From Saccharopolyspora phatthalungensis (GTDB lineage: Bacteria > Actinomycetota > Actinomycetes > Mycobacteriales > Pseudonocardiaceae): a stretch of 64,000 nucleotides of DNA. The position numbers and the translations under genes were made by a program. Positions 47,129 through 58,901 of the stretch are shown here, in pieces. Numbering within the stretch: position 1 is the first letter of the stretch; the number at the start of each line of letters is the position of its first letter. The stretch spans positions 310,001 through 374,000 of the forward strand of contig NZ_JACHIW010000002.1 of the NCBI RefSeq assembly GCF_014203395.1, written 5' to 3'. The notes under the pieces are model-generated. The model had not been told where the DNA came from and did not search any database. It saw nothing but the letters and a program-made list of their open reading frames with translations.

Positions 47129-48265
47129 TCAGGCGGGGACGGCCAACGGCGTGCCGACCGGCGTCATCTCGGGCGGGGGCAGCGGCTGGGTTCCCAGGCC
47201 GGGACCGGGCGGGAGGAGCACGGACCCGCCTTGCAGTTGCAGTCCTGCGGTGATGTCGCGCGCGACGTTCGCGCACCCCCACAGTTCGGCGACCTGGACC
47301 CGAAGGCCCGCTGCCAGGTGCGCAGTGGCGGCGCAGCCGAGCCGGCCGCAGTCCATCTGGCCAAGACCCACCTGCAATCCCGTTGCGCGGGCCCGGGTGA
47401 TCGCGGCGGCCAGCGCGGTGACCGTGCCGGTCTTCTCCAGCTTCAAATGGACTCCGTCGACCGCGTCGGCGGCGGCCAGCGCGGCGACGGATGCCTCGTC
47501 GCGAGCGGACTCGTCAGCCCAGATCGGCACCCTCGCCGCGGCCCGCACCCTGGCGAGTTCGCCGATGTCGCCGGGCGCGACGGGTTGCTCCAACCACGCG
47601 ACTCCGCAGTCGGCGAGCCAGGCCGTCGCCTCGATCGCCTCGGCGGCGTCCCAGGCGCCGTTGGCGTCGGCGGCCAGGGCGACCGCGCCGTCGCCCGCGA
47701 CGCGGTCCGCAGCGCGGCGAATCGTGCGCAGGCGTTCGCGGTCGAGGTCGCAGCCCACCCGGATCTTGATCCGGCTGAAGCCCGCCTCGGCCGCGGCGAC
47801 GGCCTGGGCGTGTGCTTCTTGCGGAGCGCAGAAGCCGATCGCGGCGTGCGTGGGTAACCGATCGGGCAGTTCTGTGTCTCCGGACAGCGATGCGCACAGC
47901 CGACGCCCTTCGGATCGGGCCCGCGCGTCGCGCCACGCGATGTCCAATCCCGCTGCCGCGAGCCGGCAACGCCCGGTCAGCGCCGTGGTCAGGCCGGCCA
48001 CGTCCGCCCACCGCGGGTCGCCGGCGGCCGGTAGCGCGGCCAGCGCGGCGGTGATGGACGTCGTGTCGCAGCCGGTGGCGTAGGCGCCGTTGCCGCGCAT
48101 CTCGGCCCAGCCGGTGCTGCCGTCGGCGAGGCGCACCTGGAAGACCACTTCCTGCAACTCACCGACATCGGCGGTGCTGTGCCGGAGCCGGACGCGCAGG
48201 GGCAGGCGCACCACCGCATACCAGGCTCCGATCACCGCGGGCGCGGTGGACTCCGCCGGTGTCAC
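47129..48265 (-). CDS. Enolase-superfamily racemase/dipeptide epimerase-like
   Basis: A 378-residue member of the muconate-lactonizing subgroup. The capping domain opens with VRLPLRVRLRHSTADVGELQ. The barrel shows SRIKIRVGCD, Asp in LAADANGAWD, Glu in AWLEQPVAPGD, Asp in IWADESARD and Lys in VHLKLEKTGT. Dipeptide epimerases and N-acyl amino-acid racemases have K-x-K in the second strand; here it is K-I-R, with Arg at the position of the acid/base Lys. So it could be an epimerase with altered chemistry or a cycloisomerase-like enzyme. Its GTG start overlaps the aminotransferase stop (GTGA). Confidence 0.82.
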   Translation of the reverse strand: MTPAESTAPAVIGAWYAVVRLPLRVRLRHSTADVGELQEVVFQVRLADGSTGWAEMRGNGAYATGCDTTSITAALAALPAAGDPRWADVAGLTTALTGRCRLAAAGLDIAWRDARARSEGRRLCASLSGDTELPDRLPTHAAIGFCAPQEAHAQAVAAAEAGFSRIKIRVGCDLDRERLRTIRRAADRVAGDGAVALAADANGAWDAAEAIEATAWLADCGVAWLEQPVAPGDIGELARVRAAARVPIWADESARDEASVAALAAADAVDGVHLKLEKTGTVTALAAAITRARATGLQVGLGQMDCGRLGCAATAHLAAGLRVQVAELWGCANVARDITAGLQLQGGSVLLPPGPGLGTQPLPPPEMTPVGTPLAVPA

Positions 48266-49509
48266 GGCCGCGGTGCCACGCGCGCGACGACGTCGAGGAT
48301 GCGGTCCAGCGCGGCGTCCCACACGGCCTCGTCCTGCGCGAAGCACAGCCGCATGTGCCCGGACCCGGCGGGACCGAACTGGTAGCCGGGGTTGACCACC
48401 ACTCCGGCGTCCTTTTTCAGCGTCAGCGCGACATCCTGGTCGCAGGCGCCGGTGAGCACCTCCGGGAACACGTAGGCCGTGCCGAAGCTGGGCCGCACCC
48501 GCATCACCGAGGAGGCGTTGATCTTCGCCACGGTGGTGTTGCGCAATGCTTCGTATTCCTTGATCCGCTGGCCGACGAACTCGCCGTCGTCGCCGATCCA
48601 GCGGCCGAGCAGGTGCTGGGCGTAGGACGGGGCCCGCAGGGCGGTGCAGGACTGCACGTCCTCCATGGCCTCGACCAGTTTCGCCGGTGCCACCGCAACG
48701 CCCAGCCGGTAGCCCGACAGCGACTCGGTCTTCGACGGGCCGAGCAGCGTGACGGTGCGCTGCGCCATCCCGTCTTTGGCGGCCAGGTGGAAGAACTCCT
48801 CGCCGTCGTAAACCAGCCGCGAGTACAGCTCGTCGGCGATGACGTGGAAGTCGTAACGCTGCGCCAGCTCGGAGATGGCGTCGATGGTGTCCGCGCCGTA
48901 GATCGCACCGGTCGGGTTGTTGGGGTGGGAGAAGACCAGTAACCGCGGCCGCTGCTTCGCGGCGTCCTCCAGCGCCTGCAGGTCCAGGGCCGGCCGTGGG
49001 CGGCCGTGACCCGCCGGGGACTGCGGCCACAGCATCGGGATCCGCAGCACCCGCGCACCGAAGTAGCGCAGCATGCGCTCGGTCGACAGGTAGTCCGGGT
49101 CGGGCAGCAGGACCAGGTCGCCGGGCGAGATGAGGGAGGCCAGCGCGGTGAACAGCGCTCCCTGGGTGCCGGGAGTCAGGATCACCTCGGCGGCGCCGGT
49201 CGTCGGGATGCCCAGCGCAGTGGAGACGTTGTGCGCCACCGATTCCCGGACGCCTCGATCACCCCGGTAGGGGGTGTAGGTCATGCCGTCCCCGCCGGCG
49301 GCCGCGCTGAATGTCGGCAGCGCCCACTCCGGCGGCGGGAACCGGTGCGTATCGGCGTAGGTGGCATCCAGCAGGCCGTCCGGGCCGGGTGCGTTCTCCA
49401 GCTCCCGCTCGGCGTCGCGCAGCGAAACGCCGATCTGGTCGGCGAGCTCGGGCATCGCCAGGCGGTTGATGGCTTCGGGTAAACCGGACATGTGAAACGA
49501 ATTCCTCAC
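48262..49509 (-). CDS. PLP-dependent aminotransferase class I/II
   Basis: A 415-residue fold-type-I transaminase: TYTPYRGDRGVRESVAHNVS, TPGTQGALFTALASLISPGD, FSHPNNPTGAIYGA (Asn that binds the cofactor), VIADELYSRLVYDG (Asp under the pyridine ring) and LLGPSKTESLSGYRLG with the Schiff-base Lys of PSKT. GHMRLCFA holds the carboxylate-binding Arg. GTG 49509 overlaps the GntR stop (GTGA); ATG 49491, preceded by GAGGAA, is an alternative. Amino donor and acceptor unknown; likely works on the product of the deacylase and hydrolases. Confidence 0.9.
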   Translation of the reverse strand: MRNSFHMSGLPEAINRLAMPELADQIGVSLRDAERELENAPGPDGLLDATYADTHRFPPPEWALPTFSAAAGGDGMTYTPYRGDRGVRESVAHNVSTALGIPTTGAAEVILTPGTQGALFTALASLISPGDLVLLPDPDYLSTERMLRYFGARVLRIPMLWPQSPAGHGRPRPALDLQALEDAAKQRPRLLVFSHPNNPTGAIYGADTIDAISELAQRYDFHVIADELYSRLVYDGEEFFHLAAKDGMAQRTVTLLGPSKTESLSGYRLGVAVAPAKLVEAMEDVQSCTALRAPSYAQHLLGRWIGDDGEFVGQRIKEYEALRNTTVAKINASSVMRVRPSFGTAYVFPEVLTGACDQDVALTLKKDAGVVVNPGYQFGPAGSGHMRLCFAQDEAVWDAALDRILDVVARVAPRP

Positions 49510-50246
49510 TGTTGATCTCTGCTTCGGTCGGAATGCGCCGGGCCGGACAGCAGATGGGCGAGCACCTCAAGCCCGCCGAGCACGTGAGCCCTGGTCAGAT
49601 CGGCGAATGTCGCGGCGTCGCCGCTGCGCAGAGCCGCCATCATGGCCGTGTGCTCGGCCAAGGAGTTCTGGACCCGGTCCACGTCGGCCAGATAGAGCGC
49701 GACGTAGCGGTCGCTCTTGGTGCGGAGTTGTTCGAGCGCGACCGTCGAAGCCGGCATCCCCGCCAACGCGTAGATCGCGCCGTGGAAGCGGCGGTCCAGG
49801 ACGCTGACCCGGGCCCGGTCACCCGCTGCGGCGGCCTGTCGCTGTTCGGCCAGCAACGCCTCGATCTCTTCGAGCGCCGAGACGTCCCCGCTGACTTCGG
49901 CGACGGTCCGCGCCGCCGCCTCGGCCAACATCGCCTCCAGCGCGGCACGCCCGTGGTAGACGTCCGCGGCGTCGTTCAGCGACACCTCGGCGACCGTCCA
50001 CCGCTGATGCGGCCGGTCCACGACCAGGCCCTCGCTGGCCAGCCTAGACAGTGCGTGGCGCAGTGGAACCCGGCTGATGCCAAGCTCGGTGGCCAGCCGT
50101 TCCTGCGAGAGCTGCTCGCCTGGTTCGAGCGTGCCGGCCAGGATCCACTGCCGCAGCTGCTGGTAGGCCCAGTCCTGTTTGCGCAGGCTGATCGGAATGG
50201 TGAACCGGGTGGCCATCGCCGCTGGGTTCTCGCCCACCGGCCTCAC
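49506..50246 (-). CDS. GntR-family (FadR subfamily) regulator
   Basis: A 246-residue regulator with the winged helix-turn-helix [20 protein letters not shown] and [20 protein letters not shown], then an all-helical FCD ligand domain ([20 protein letters not shown] to the end) with the usual metal-binding H residues ([20 protein letters not shown]). It is inside the operon, starts with GTG overlapping the ABC stop (GTGA); ATG 50213 also possible. The TATCCA-N6-TGGATC site at 52667 before the operon is its probable operator. Confidence 0.92.
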   Translation of the reverse strand: MRPVGENPAAMATRFTIPISLRKQDWAYQQLRQWILAGTLEPGEQLSQERLATELGISRVPLRHALSRLASEGLVVDRPHQRWTVAEVSLNDAADVYHGRAALEAMLAEAAARTVAEVSGDVSALEEIEALLAEQRQAAAAGDRARVSVLDRRFHGAIYALAGMPASTVALEQLRTKSDRYVALYLADVDRVQNSLAEHTAMMAALRSGDAATFADLTRAHVLGGLEVLAHLLSGPAHSDRSRDQQ

Positions 50247-51034
50247 CCGCCCAGGACCTGGTCGAGGAACGCGCGGGTGCGTTCGTGGTCGGGGTTGGTG
50301 AACACCGTGTCGGCCGGGCCTTCTTCGACCAGCCGGCCGGCGTCCATGAACACCACGCGATCGGCGCTGCGCCGGGCGAATCCCATTTCGTGGGTGACGA
50401 CGACGATCGTCATGCCCGCCGCGGCGAGATCGCGCATGACGGCCAGAACCTCGCGGGTGAACTCCGGGTCCAGCGCCGAGGTCGGCTCGTCGAAGAGCAT
50501 CAGCTCCGGCGACATCCCCAGCGCCCGGGCGATCGCCACTCGCTGCTGCTGCCCACCGGAGAGCTCGAAGGGGAAGTGCTCGCAGTGCTCACCCAAACCG
50601 ACGCGTTCCAGCAGTTCCCGCGCCGCGGCACGGGCCGCGGACTTGGCCACCCCACGCACCTTCATCGGCGCGAGCGCGACGTTGTCCACAGCGGACAGAT
50701 GCGGGAACAGGTTGAACTGCTGGAAAACCATCCCGATCCGGCCGCCGAAGGCCCGCGGCGGGGCGTCGGGCAGCGACATCGTTTCGCCGCGGAAGCGCAC
50801 CGTCCCGCTCTGCACCGGTTCGAGCCCGGCCAGACAGCGCAGCAAGGTCGACTTCCCGGCCCCCGACGGGCCGAGGAGCGCGACCGTCTGCCCTTGCCGC
50901 ACCGAGATGCTCACCTCGGATACGACGGGTGTGCCGTGGTAGGAGCGTGTGATGGTCTCGGCCGCGACCACCACGTCGGCGGACTCGGTCGAGCCGACCG
51001 GGCCACCTGCGGAAACCGCGTCTACTTTGCTCAT
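50243..51034 (-). CDS. ABC transporter ATP-binding protein (polar amino-acid type)
   Basis: A 263-residue ATPase: Walker [18 protein letters not shown]-loop [12 protein letters not shown], signature [16 protein letters not shown], Walker [15 protein letters not shown] and the H-loop [12 protein letters not shown]. It has an unusual 25-residue N-terminal extension. It energises import of the substrate bound by the lipoprotein encoded two genes upstream. The ATG at 51034 overlaps the permease stop (ATGA). Confidence 0.95.
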   Translation of the reverse strand: MSKVDAVSAGGPVGSTESADVVVAAETITRSYHGTPVVSEVSISVRQGQTVALLGPSGAGKSTLLRCLAGLEPVQSGTVRFRGETMSLPDAPPRAFGGRIGMVFQQFNLFPHLSAVDNVALAPMKVRGVAKSAARAAARELLERVGLGEHCEHFPFELSGGQQQRVAIARALGMSPELMLFDEPTSALDPEFTREVLAVMRDLAAAGMTIVVVTHEMGFARRSADRVVFMDAGRLVEEGPADTVFTNPDHERTRAFLDQVLGG

Positions 51035-51735
51035 GTCGCGTTCACCACCGCAGTAGCGCCAACAGGGGTTCTGCGGCGGGCGGCGGCCCGCCGGGTGATG
51101 TCCAGCCGCCGTTCCAGCGTCGCGGCCGCGAAGGTGAACACCGTGGTCAGCACCAGGTAATGCGCCGCGGCCGCGCCGAGCGCCGAGACGTAGTCGAAGT
51201 CGGCCGCGGCTTGGCGCTGCGCGGTCAGCAGCAGGTCCTGCACGCTGACCACCGAGGCCAGCGCGGATGTCTTGAGCATCCCGATGAACTGGTTGCCGGT
51301 GGGCGGCAGGATCAGGCGGGCCGCCTGCGGCAGCACCACCCAGCGCGTGATCTTGGCCTCGCTCATCCCCAACATGCGGGCGGCGGTTCGCTGGCCCCGG
51401 TCCACGCCGAGCAGGCCGCCGCGCACGATCTCGGCCATGTAGGCGGCCTCGTTGAGGCTCAACGCCACCACGGCGCAGGTGAACGGGCTGAAGTTCAAGC
51501 CCCACAGCGGAAGGACGTTGAACACGAAGATCAGCTGAAGCAGCACCGGCGTACCGCGGAAGACCCAGATGTAGCCGTCGACCACCCAGCGCAGCGGCGG
51601 CACCGGACTGGCCTTGGCCAGCGCGAGGACCAGCCCGCCGGCGACGCCGAGCAGCATGGACACGATCGTCAGCGCGAACGTCAGTCCCGATGCGGCCAGG
51701 AAGTCCGTCGAGAAGACCTTCTCCAGGAATCCCAT
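51031..51735 (-). CDS. ABC transporter permease (HisM/GlnP type)
   Basis: A 234-residue inner-membrane protein with about five helices: [20 protein letters not shown], then [20 protein letters not shown], and the EAA loop [26 protein letters not shown]. The pattern is of polar amino-acid uptake permeases, which normally work as homo- or heterodimers; only one gene is present, so a homodimer is expected. It starts one base before the substrate-binding gene stop. Confidence 0.93.
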   Translation of the reverse strand: MGFLEKVFSTDFLAASGLTFALTIVSMLLGVAGGLVLALAKASPVPPLRWVVDGYIWVFRGTPVLLQLIFVFNVLPLWGLNFSPFTCAVVALSLNEAAYMAEIVRGGLLGVDRGQRTAARMLGMSEAKITRWVVLPQAARLILPPTGNQFIGMLKTSALASVVSVQDLLLTAQRQAAADFDYVSALGAAAAHYLVLTTVFTFAAATLERRLDITRRAAARRRTPVGATAVVNAT

Positions 51736-51736
51736 G

Positions 51737-52627
51737 TCAGTTGCCCGCCCCCGTGGTCGGCGACGGCTGGGGGGCGGTTCCGGCGAAGTAGTTCACCTCG
51801 GGCGGCAGGTCGTATTTGGCGAGCAGTTCCTGGTATTTGCCGGAGGCGACGAACTTGTCCAAGGCGGCCTTGATCGCATTCGCGGTGTTCGTATCGCCCT
51901 TGCGGACCGCGATGCCGATCTTCGTGCCCACCTTGAACGTACCGGCGATCGCGAACTCTCCCTTGGTCTGGGCGAGGGTGTAGGCGGCACCGGGCGTGGA
52001 GGTGTCGAAGGTGTCCGCCCGGCCGCTGCGAACGGCCAGCAGCGCGTCCTGGTTGCTGGGCAGCGCCATGATCGTCATCGGCGGCAGCCCACGCTTGGTC
52101 AGGTCCGCGTTGAACTCGTTCATGTAGGTCTCGCCGATGGCGCCGCGGGTGACCGCGACCGTCTTGCCGCTGAGGTCATCGGGGATGCGGGTGATGCCCT
52201 TCGGGTTGCCCTTGGGCACGAGCATCGATTCGCCGATCACCAGGTACGGGATGAAGTCCACCTGCTGCTGGCGTTGCGGCGTCATGTACATGGCGGAGTT
52301 GATGATGTCGACTCGTTTGCCCTGCAAGGCCGGGATCAGCCCGTCGAAGTCGACATCCATGGGCTCGGGTTTCAATCCCATGTACCCGGCGAGGGCTTGG
52401 GCCATTTCGATGTCGAATCCGGTGGGCTTGCCGCCATCACCCTTGAACTCGAACGGCGGGAACGTGGCGGCGGTGCCGTAGGTCAGCGAACCGCTGTCGA
52501 CCAGCCCGGCCGGTGCGGCGACTTCGGCCGGTGGTGACGTCGTGTTCCCGGCACTGCTGCATCCGGCCACTGTGGCGAGTAGAAGCGCGGCCGCGGCGGC
52601 GGTCGCACTGCGCAATCGAAGAAGCAC
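51737..52627 (-). CDS. ABC substrate-binding lipoprotein (amino-acid type)
   Basis: A 296-residue lipoprotein. The N-terminus has AAAALLLATVAGCSSAG, a lipobox with Cys at about 23. The mature part is a family-3 solute-binding fold: LTYGTAATFPPFEFKGDGGK, PTGFDIEMAQALAGYMGLKP, FDGLIPALQGKRVDIINSAM and GKTVAVTRGAIGETYMNEFN. It would bind a polar amino acid or related compound outside the membrane. The start is GTG 52627. It is the first gene of the operon, downstream of the GntR-like palindrome. Confidence 0.93.
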   Translation of the reverse strand: MLLRLRSATAAAAALLLATVAGCSSAGNTTSPPAEVAAPAGLVDSGSLTYGTAATFPPFEFKGDGGKPTGFDIEMAQALAGYMGLKPEPMDVDFDGLIPALQGKRVDIINSAMYMTPQRQQQVDFIPYLVIGESMLVPKGNPKGITRIPDDLSGKTVAVTRGAIGETYMNEFNADLTKRGLPPMTIMALPSNQDALLAVRSGRADTFDTSTPGAAYTLAQTKGEFAIAGTFKVGTKIGIAVRKGDTNTANAIKAALDKFVASGKYQELLAKYDLPPEVNYFAGTAPQPSPTTGAGN

Positions 52628-52666
52628 GGGACCTCGCTAGGTGTTTGAGCACGTCAGCGCAATCTG

Positions 52667-52684
52667 TATCCAGTAGCATGGATC
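52667..52684. promoter_or_regulatory. GntR-type operator upstream of the importer operon
   Basis: TATCCA (52667-52672) and TGGATC (52679-52684) form a dyad with a 6-base spacer, 40 bases before the substrate-binding protein start. FadR/GntR proteins recognise such short dyads, so it is the likely site of the operon's regulator. Confidence 0.55.
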
Positions 52685-52848
52685 CTGGTTGCTCTTGATG
52701 TCACCGGTATTCCTCGCCGGTTACCAAACTGTGTCCATTCCGCTCGCGGCCTCGCCCAGGCCGCATTCACGATTCAGCGGCCCGGAATGACCGCCTCGAC
52801 GCACGCGATGCGAACAAGCGCGATCTGCGCGGGGCGGGATGCCAACGA

Positions 52849-52896
52849 CACTGGGCAACTGCGGCACTGGGCAATTCCGACACTGGGCAACTGCGG
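52849..52896 (+). repeat. Three tandem 16-bp repeats before the AraC gene
   Basis: CACTGGGCAACTGCGG (52849-52864), CACTGGGCAATTCCGA (52865-52880) and CACTGGGCAACTGCGG again (52881-52896) follow without gaps. The first and third are identical. They end 23 bases before the AraC-type start and probably bind it. Confidence 0.85.
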
Positions 52897-52919
52897 CGCG
52901 ACGTGGCACGATCCCGCAG

Positions 52920-53366
<447 letters not shown>

Positions 53367-53371
53367 CCAGC

Positions 53372-53782
53372 ATGGACATCACCATTTACGCGAGCTTCCT
53401 CCCGCACAACGACCCGGACGCCGCCCTGGCTTTCTATCGCGACACCCTCGGCTTCGAGGTCCGCATGGACGTCGGATACGCCGGGATGCGCTGGATCACG
53501 GTCGGCCCCGCCGACCAGCCCGGCACCTCCATCGTCCTGACACCGCCCGGGGCCGACCCGGGCATCACCGACGACGAGCGCCGCACCATCACCGAGATGA
53601 TGGCCAAGGGAACCTACGGCGCCATCCTCCTGGCCACCAAGGACCTCGACGGCACCTTCGAGCGGCTGCAAGCCAGCGACGTCGAGGTCGTCCAGGAACC
53701 GACCGAGCAGCCGTACGGGGTTCGCGACTGCGCCGTCCGCGACCCCTCGGGCAACCTGATCCGCATTCAGCAGCGGGGCTGA
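53372..53782 (+). CDS. VOC-family (glyoxalase-like) protein
   Basis: A 136-residue VOC protein: YASFLPHNDPDAALAFYRDT, LGFEVRMDVGYAGMRWITVG, then GAILLATKDLDGTFERLQAS and the end PYGVRDCAVRDPSGNLIRIQ. Short family members bind or modify small toxic molecules. It lies between the AraC-type gene and the UvrA-like gene; this trio recurs in actinomycetes as I recall, suggesting a drug-response function. Confidence 0.9.
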   Translation: MDITIYASFLPHNDPDAALAFYRDTLGFEVRMDVGYAGMRWITVGPADQPGTSIVLTPPGADPGITDDERRTITEMMAKGTYGAILLATKDLDGTFERLQASDVEVVQEPTEQPYGVRDCAVRDPSGNLIRIQQRG

Positions 53783-54151
53783 GCCGTCCGGCGATCTCGG
53801 TCATGACCTGCACAGACGGCACCGTGACCGAGCCCGCGCACGGTGCCGGTGGCCGCCGGCACCGACCCCGATGGCAACGTCGCCGAGTTGCCGTGACGAC
53901 CGGTGAGCGCCCGAGCCCGGCTGCCGCGCGCAGCGTCGTCGCGACACCGAGCATCGGGTCACTCCACGCGCAGGGCTCGGCGCGCGGTGAACGAGAGGCC
54001 GCGAGCTGATGCGCGACCGACAGCAGACCGTTGCCGGCGACCGCGCCGACCAAGGAGAAACAGACGTAGCGCTCGAAGCTAGATCGAGCCAGGCGACGCC
54101 GACGGAGACCGCGAAGACGGGTCCCGCCAAATAGATGGAGACACGATAAGC
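53783..54151. other. Intergenic, possible membrane-protein remnant
   Basis: On the minus strand, VFAVSVGVAWLDLASSATS and, one frame over, LVGAVAGNGLLSVAHQLAAS suggest the front of a membrane protein split by a frameshift. Otherwise nothing is convincing. The last 40 bases should carry the UvrA-like gene's ribosome site (GGAGAC near 54137). Confidence 0.3.
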
Positions 54152-56536
<2,385 letters not shown>

Positions 56537-56946
56537 TCAAGGCCCTTCGCGGACCCCGTGGGACGAGTTTTCTGATCTGGTTCGGCTCGTCCCACTCCGG
56601 GACCGACACGAGAGGCCGCGGCAGTCCGCCACGCCTCAAGCACCCTCGGGAGCGTCGGCCGTCTCGGGGCCCTGAGCTGTTTCCAGCGGTCGTTCTTCCC
56701 AATAGGTCTCCGGACACGGCCCCTTCGAGCAGCGAGGCCCTGACCGGGCCCCGCGCACCTTTGATTTCGCCAGTGCCGAGACGACGTGGTTACCCTCGGT
56801 GCCGGTCACCGGATCCCGGTCACGCCGACGACCGTAGAATCTCCAGTTAGGTCCAGGTTATTTTTCGTGTCCGTCGCGGATCCGGTTCGGGGCTCGGTGG
56901 TCTCCGGGCAAGGTCCGTTGCCGGTAGCGGGAACCGGAGGTGGGAG
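56537..56946. other. Intergenic with hairpin, no gene
   Basis: GTGGGACGAG (56558-56567) and CTCGTCCCAC (56586-56595) form a perfect 10-bp stem 21 bases after the stop and may end transcription. The rest shows no convincing gene. The region before 56946 includes an A/T-rich TTATTTTTCGTG patch near 56860, a possible promoter for mug. Confidence 0.45.
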
Positions 56947-57537
56947 TTGACGGGAAACCGGCCCAGTGCGCAGGAGTTGGCCGCGGCGGAGGGGGCGAGG
57001 ATTCCCGACGTCCTCTCGCCCGGTTTGCGGGTGTTGTTCTGCGGGATCAATCCGGGGTTGTGGTCGGGGGCCACGGGGTTCCATTTCGCGCGGCCGGGCA
57101 ACAGGTTCTGGCCCGCGCTGCATGCCGCCGGGTTCACCCCGCGCCTGCTGCACCCGCACGAGCAGGCTGAGCTGCTGGATTTCGGGTTGGGCATCACCAA
57201 CGTCGTGGCACGGGCCAGTGCGCGGGCCGCCGAGCTCTCCGATGACGAGTTGCGGGCCGGTGGGCAGGTATTGGTCGAGAAGGTGCGGCGGTTTCGGCCC
57301 GCGTGGGTTGCCGTGGTGGGGATCACGGCCTACCGGGTGGCCTTCGGTGAGCGCCGGGCGACGGTGGGGCCGCAGGACCGGCGGATCGAGGACACCAAAG
57401 TGTGGGTGCTGCCCAACCCCAGTGGGCTCAACGCGCATTGGACGGCGGGCACGCTGGCGGCGGAGTTCGGGCAGTTGCGGCAGGTCACGATGGCCGACGG
57501 GCCGTCGAAGTCCGCATTCGGCGACAGGCGCCCCTGA
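56947..57537 (+). CDS. mug: G/U mismatch-specific DNA glycosylase
   Basis: A 196-residue Mug-type uracil-DNA glycosylase superfamily enzyme that removes uracil or thymine opposite guanine. Motif A is VLFCGINPGLWSGATGFHFA (with G-I-N-P-G and the catalytic Asn), PGNRFWPALHAAGF follows, and motif B is VLPNPSGLNAHW. These agree with Mug/TDG. TTG 56947 with GGAG about 7 bases before is the likely start; the longer frames are shadows. It is monocistronic. Confidence 0.94.
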   Translation: MTGNRPSAQELAAAEGARIPDVLSPGLRVLFCGINPGLWSGATGFHFARPGNRFWPALHAAGFTPRLLHPHEQAELLDFGLGITNVVARASARAAELSDDELRAGGQVLVEKVRRFRPAWVAVVGITAYRVAFGERRATVGPQDRRIEDTKVWVLPNPSGLNAHWTAGTLAAEFGQLRQVTMADGPSKSAFGDRRP

Positions 57538-57769
57538 TTCGACGCAGGGCCGGGTCCGGACCATGTCGGCGGTTCGGGTTTCGCCCATTGCTCTCCGGAT
57601 CTTGATTACACCGGATGCCCGCGCCAGCACTCGGAGTGATCATGCGACGAGAGCTCGGGAACACGGGGGTGTGCTTTATCTGTCCGTTACCGGTAGGGTC
57701 TGATCCGCCGGTGCGGGAAGCCCCAAATCCGGTGACATTGGCCATTTTGCCCCCGCAGAGTCGATACGG

Positions 57770-58222
57770 ATGACTATTCAAGACGACCTTGCTCGACCGT
57801 GGTTCCAGCCCGTGGTCCCATCGGAAGCGCAGCAGCCGCCACCGAACCCGGGGCCGCCCACTACCCGCTTCGCAGGCCAACTCCCCCTCGACGAGGCGGT
57901 CGTGCCGACCCGTCCGCCAGCCCCGCCACCGCCGGCGGCCAGCCCGGCGCGGGTGGAAGTGACCCAGCCCTACATTCCCGCGATCCGCGATGAGCAGCCC
58001 GAGTTCGCCAAGCGCCTCCACCCCGAAGCGCCGCCCCCGGATGCGGGGTTGACGGGCCCGCAGCCGCAGGTAGCGGCGCCGACCGAGCGGATCAAGCCGG
58101 TCACGCCGGCGGCGTCGACTCCGGCCGCGCCGGTGAAGAAGCGCAGCCTGGTGCGCCGAGTGGTGCGCCGGATCATCGGTCCCGATCTGCTCCGCAAGGA
58201 TCCGCCGAAGAAGCGGCGGTAG
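57770..58222 (+). CDS. Proline-rich protein with basic tail, hypothetical
   Basis: A 150-residue protein of unknown function. The middle is Pro/Ala-rich (RPPAPPPPAASPARVEV), probably disordered. The C-terminus is strongly basic (KKRSLVRRVVRRIIGPD and KDPPKKRR), suggesting nucleic-acid or membrane contact. No signal peptide or membrane helix is visible. A 23-bp hairpin terminator follows. Confidence 0.6.
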   Translation: MTIQDDLARPWFQPVVPSEAQQPPPNPGPPTTRFAGQLPLDEAVVPTRPPAPPPPAASPARVEVTQPYIPAIRDEQPEFAKRLHPEAPPPDAGLTGPQPQVAAPTERIKPVTPAASTPAAPVKKRSLVRRVVRRIIGPDLLRKDPPKKRR

Positions 58223-58234
58223 GCAGTGCGCAGG

Positions 58235-58289
58235 CAGTGGCCTTGGCACTGGCGCAGACCTGCATCCTGCGCCGGTGCCAAGGCCACTG
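58235..58289 (+). terminator. 23-bp hairpin terminator
   Basis: CAGTGGCCTTGGCACTGGCG (and CAG to 58257) pairs with 58267-58289 with one G-T wobble, enclosing a 9-base loop. It starts 13 bases after the proline-rich gene. Confidence 0.9.
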
Positions 58290-58901
58290 TCGTTGACGGG
58301 CTCGGCCCTGCCGCCTTCGAAGCCTGGTAGATCCGGCCACTGTGGACACACCGGCGGTGTTTGGCCGGTGGCGAACGTTTTTGGCTTCGCGGTCGGTGAT
58401 GTGGCGGATCGTGAGCACGATGCCGGGAGGTTTCCGGTCCCCCGGGGACCGCTCTGGAAGGCTGAACGCCGCCGGGAGGAAAACCTAAACCGACACCCTC
58501 CAGGTCATCACCGACGGCATTGCGGAACACCGCGCCGCACTACCAGTAGGTGGGTGATGGACCGGGTGGGTCGGGAGTCGATCAACGGTCGACCTCCAGG
58601 ATCTCGCGCCCTTAGCGGGGGCCGGGTGCGCGCCAGAGCGGCTCGGGCTCGGAAGTGGTGGCTCGAGTCGGCCTCGGCGCGGCCTTGGGGTGAAGTCCCG
58701 GAATGGGGTGCGGCTGCGCTTGCGGTCCCGGTGTCGCCGGAGCACGCACCATCCGATCATGGCCGATACCGGCACCCTCACAAACCCCGCGGGGCGGCGG
58801 GGCGCTGCCCGCGATGTGGAGGCCTTGCCAGCACTGGGTCCGGAATCGATACCCTGGGTAAAGATTTCAGTTCCCGTACGCCGAGAATGCCGGGGAGTTC
58901 G
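58290..58901. other. Long region before mtnA, no gene identified
   Basis: About 600 bases with several open frames, all Arg/Pro-rich and motif-free. No S-box or SAM riboswitch structure is recognisable. The final 40 bases contain GGGTAAAGAT (promoter-like) and GGGGAG just before the mtnA start. Confidence 0.35.

Noticed and set aside
45864..48083. 739-residue open frame on the plus strand
   Set aside because: It covers three minus-strand enzymes with clear motifs and is Ser/Ala/Arg low-complexity.
58290..58901. SAM or S-box riboswitch before the salvage operon
   Set aside because: No conserved stem arrangement could be recognised by eye.
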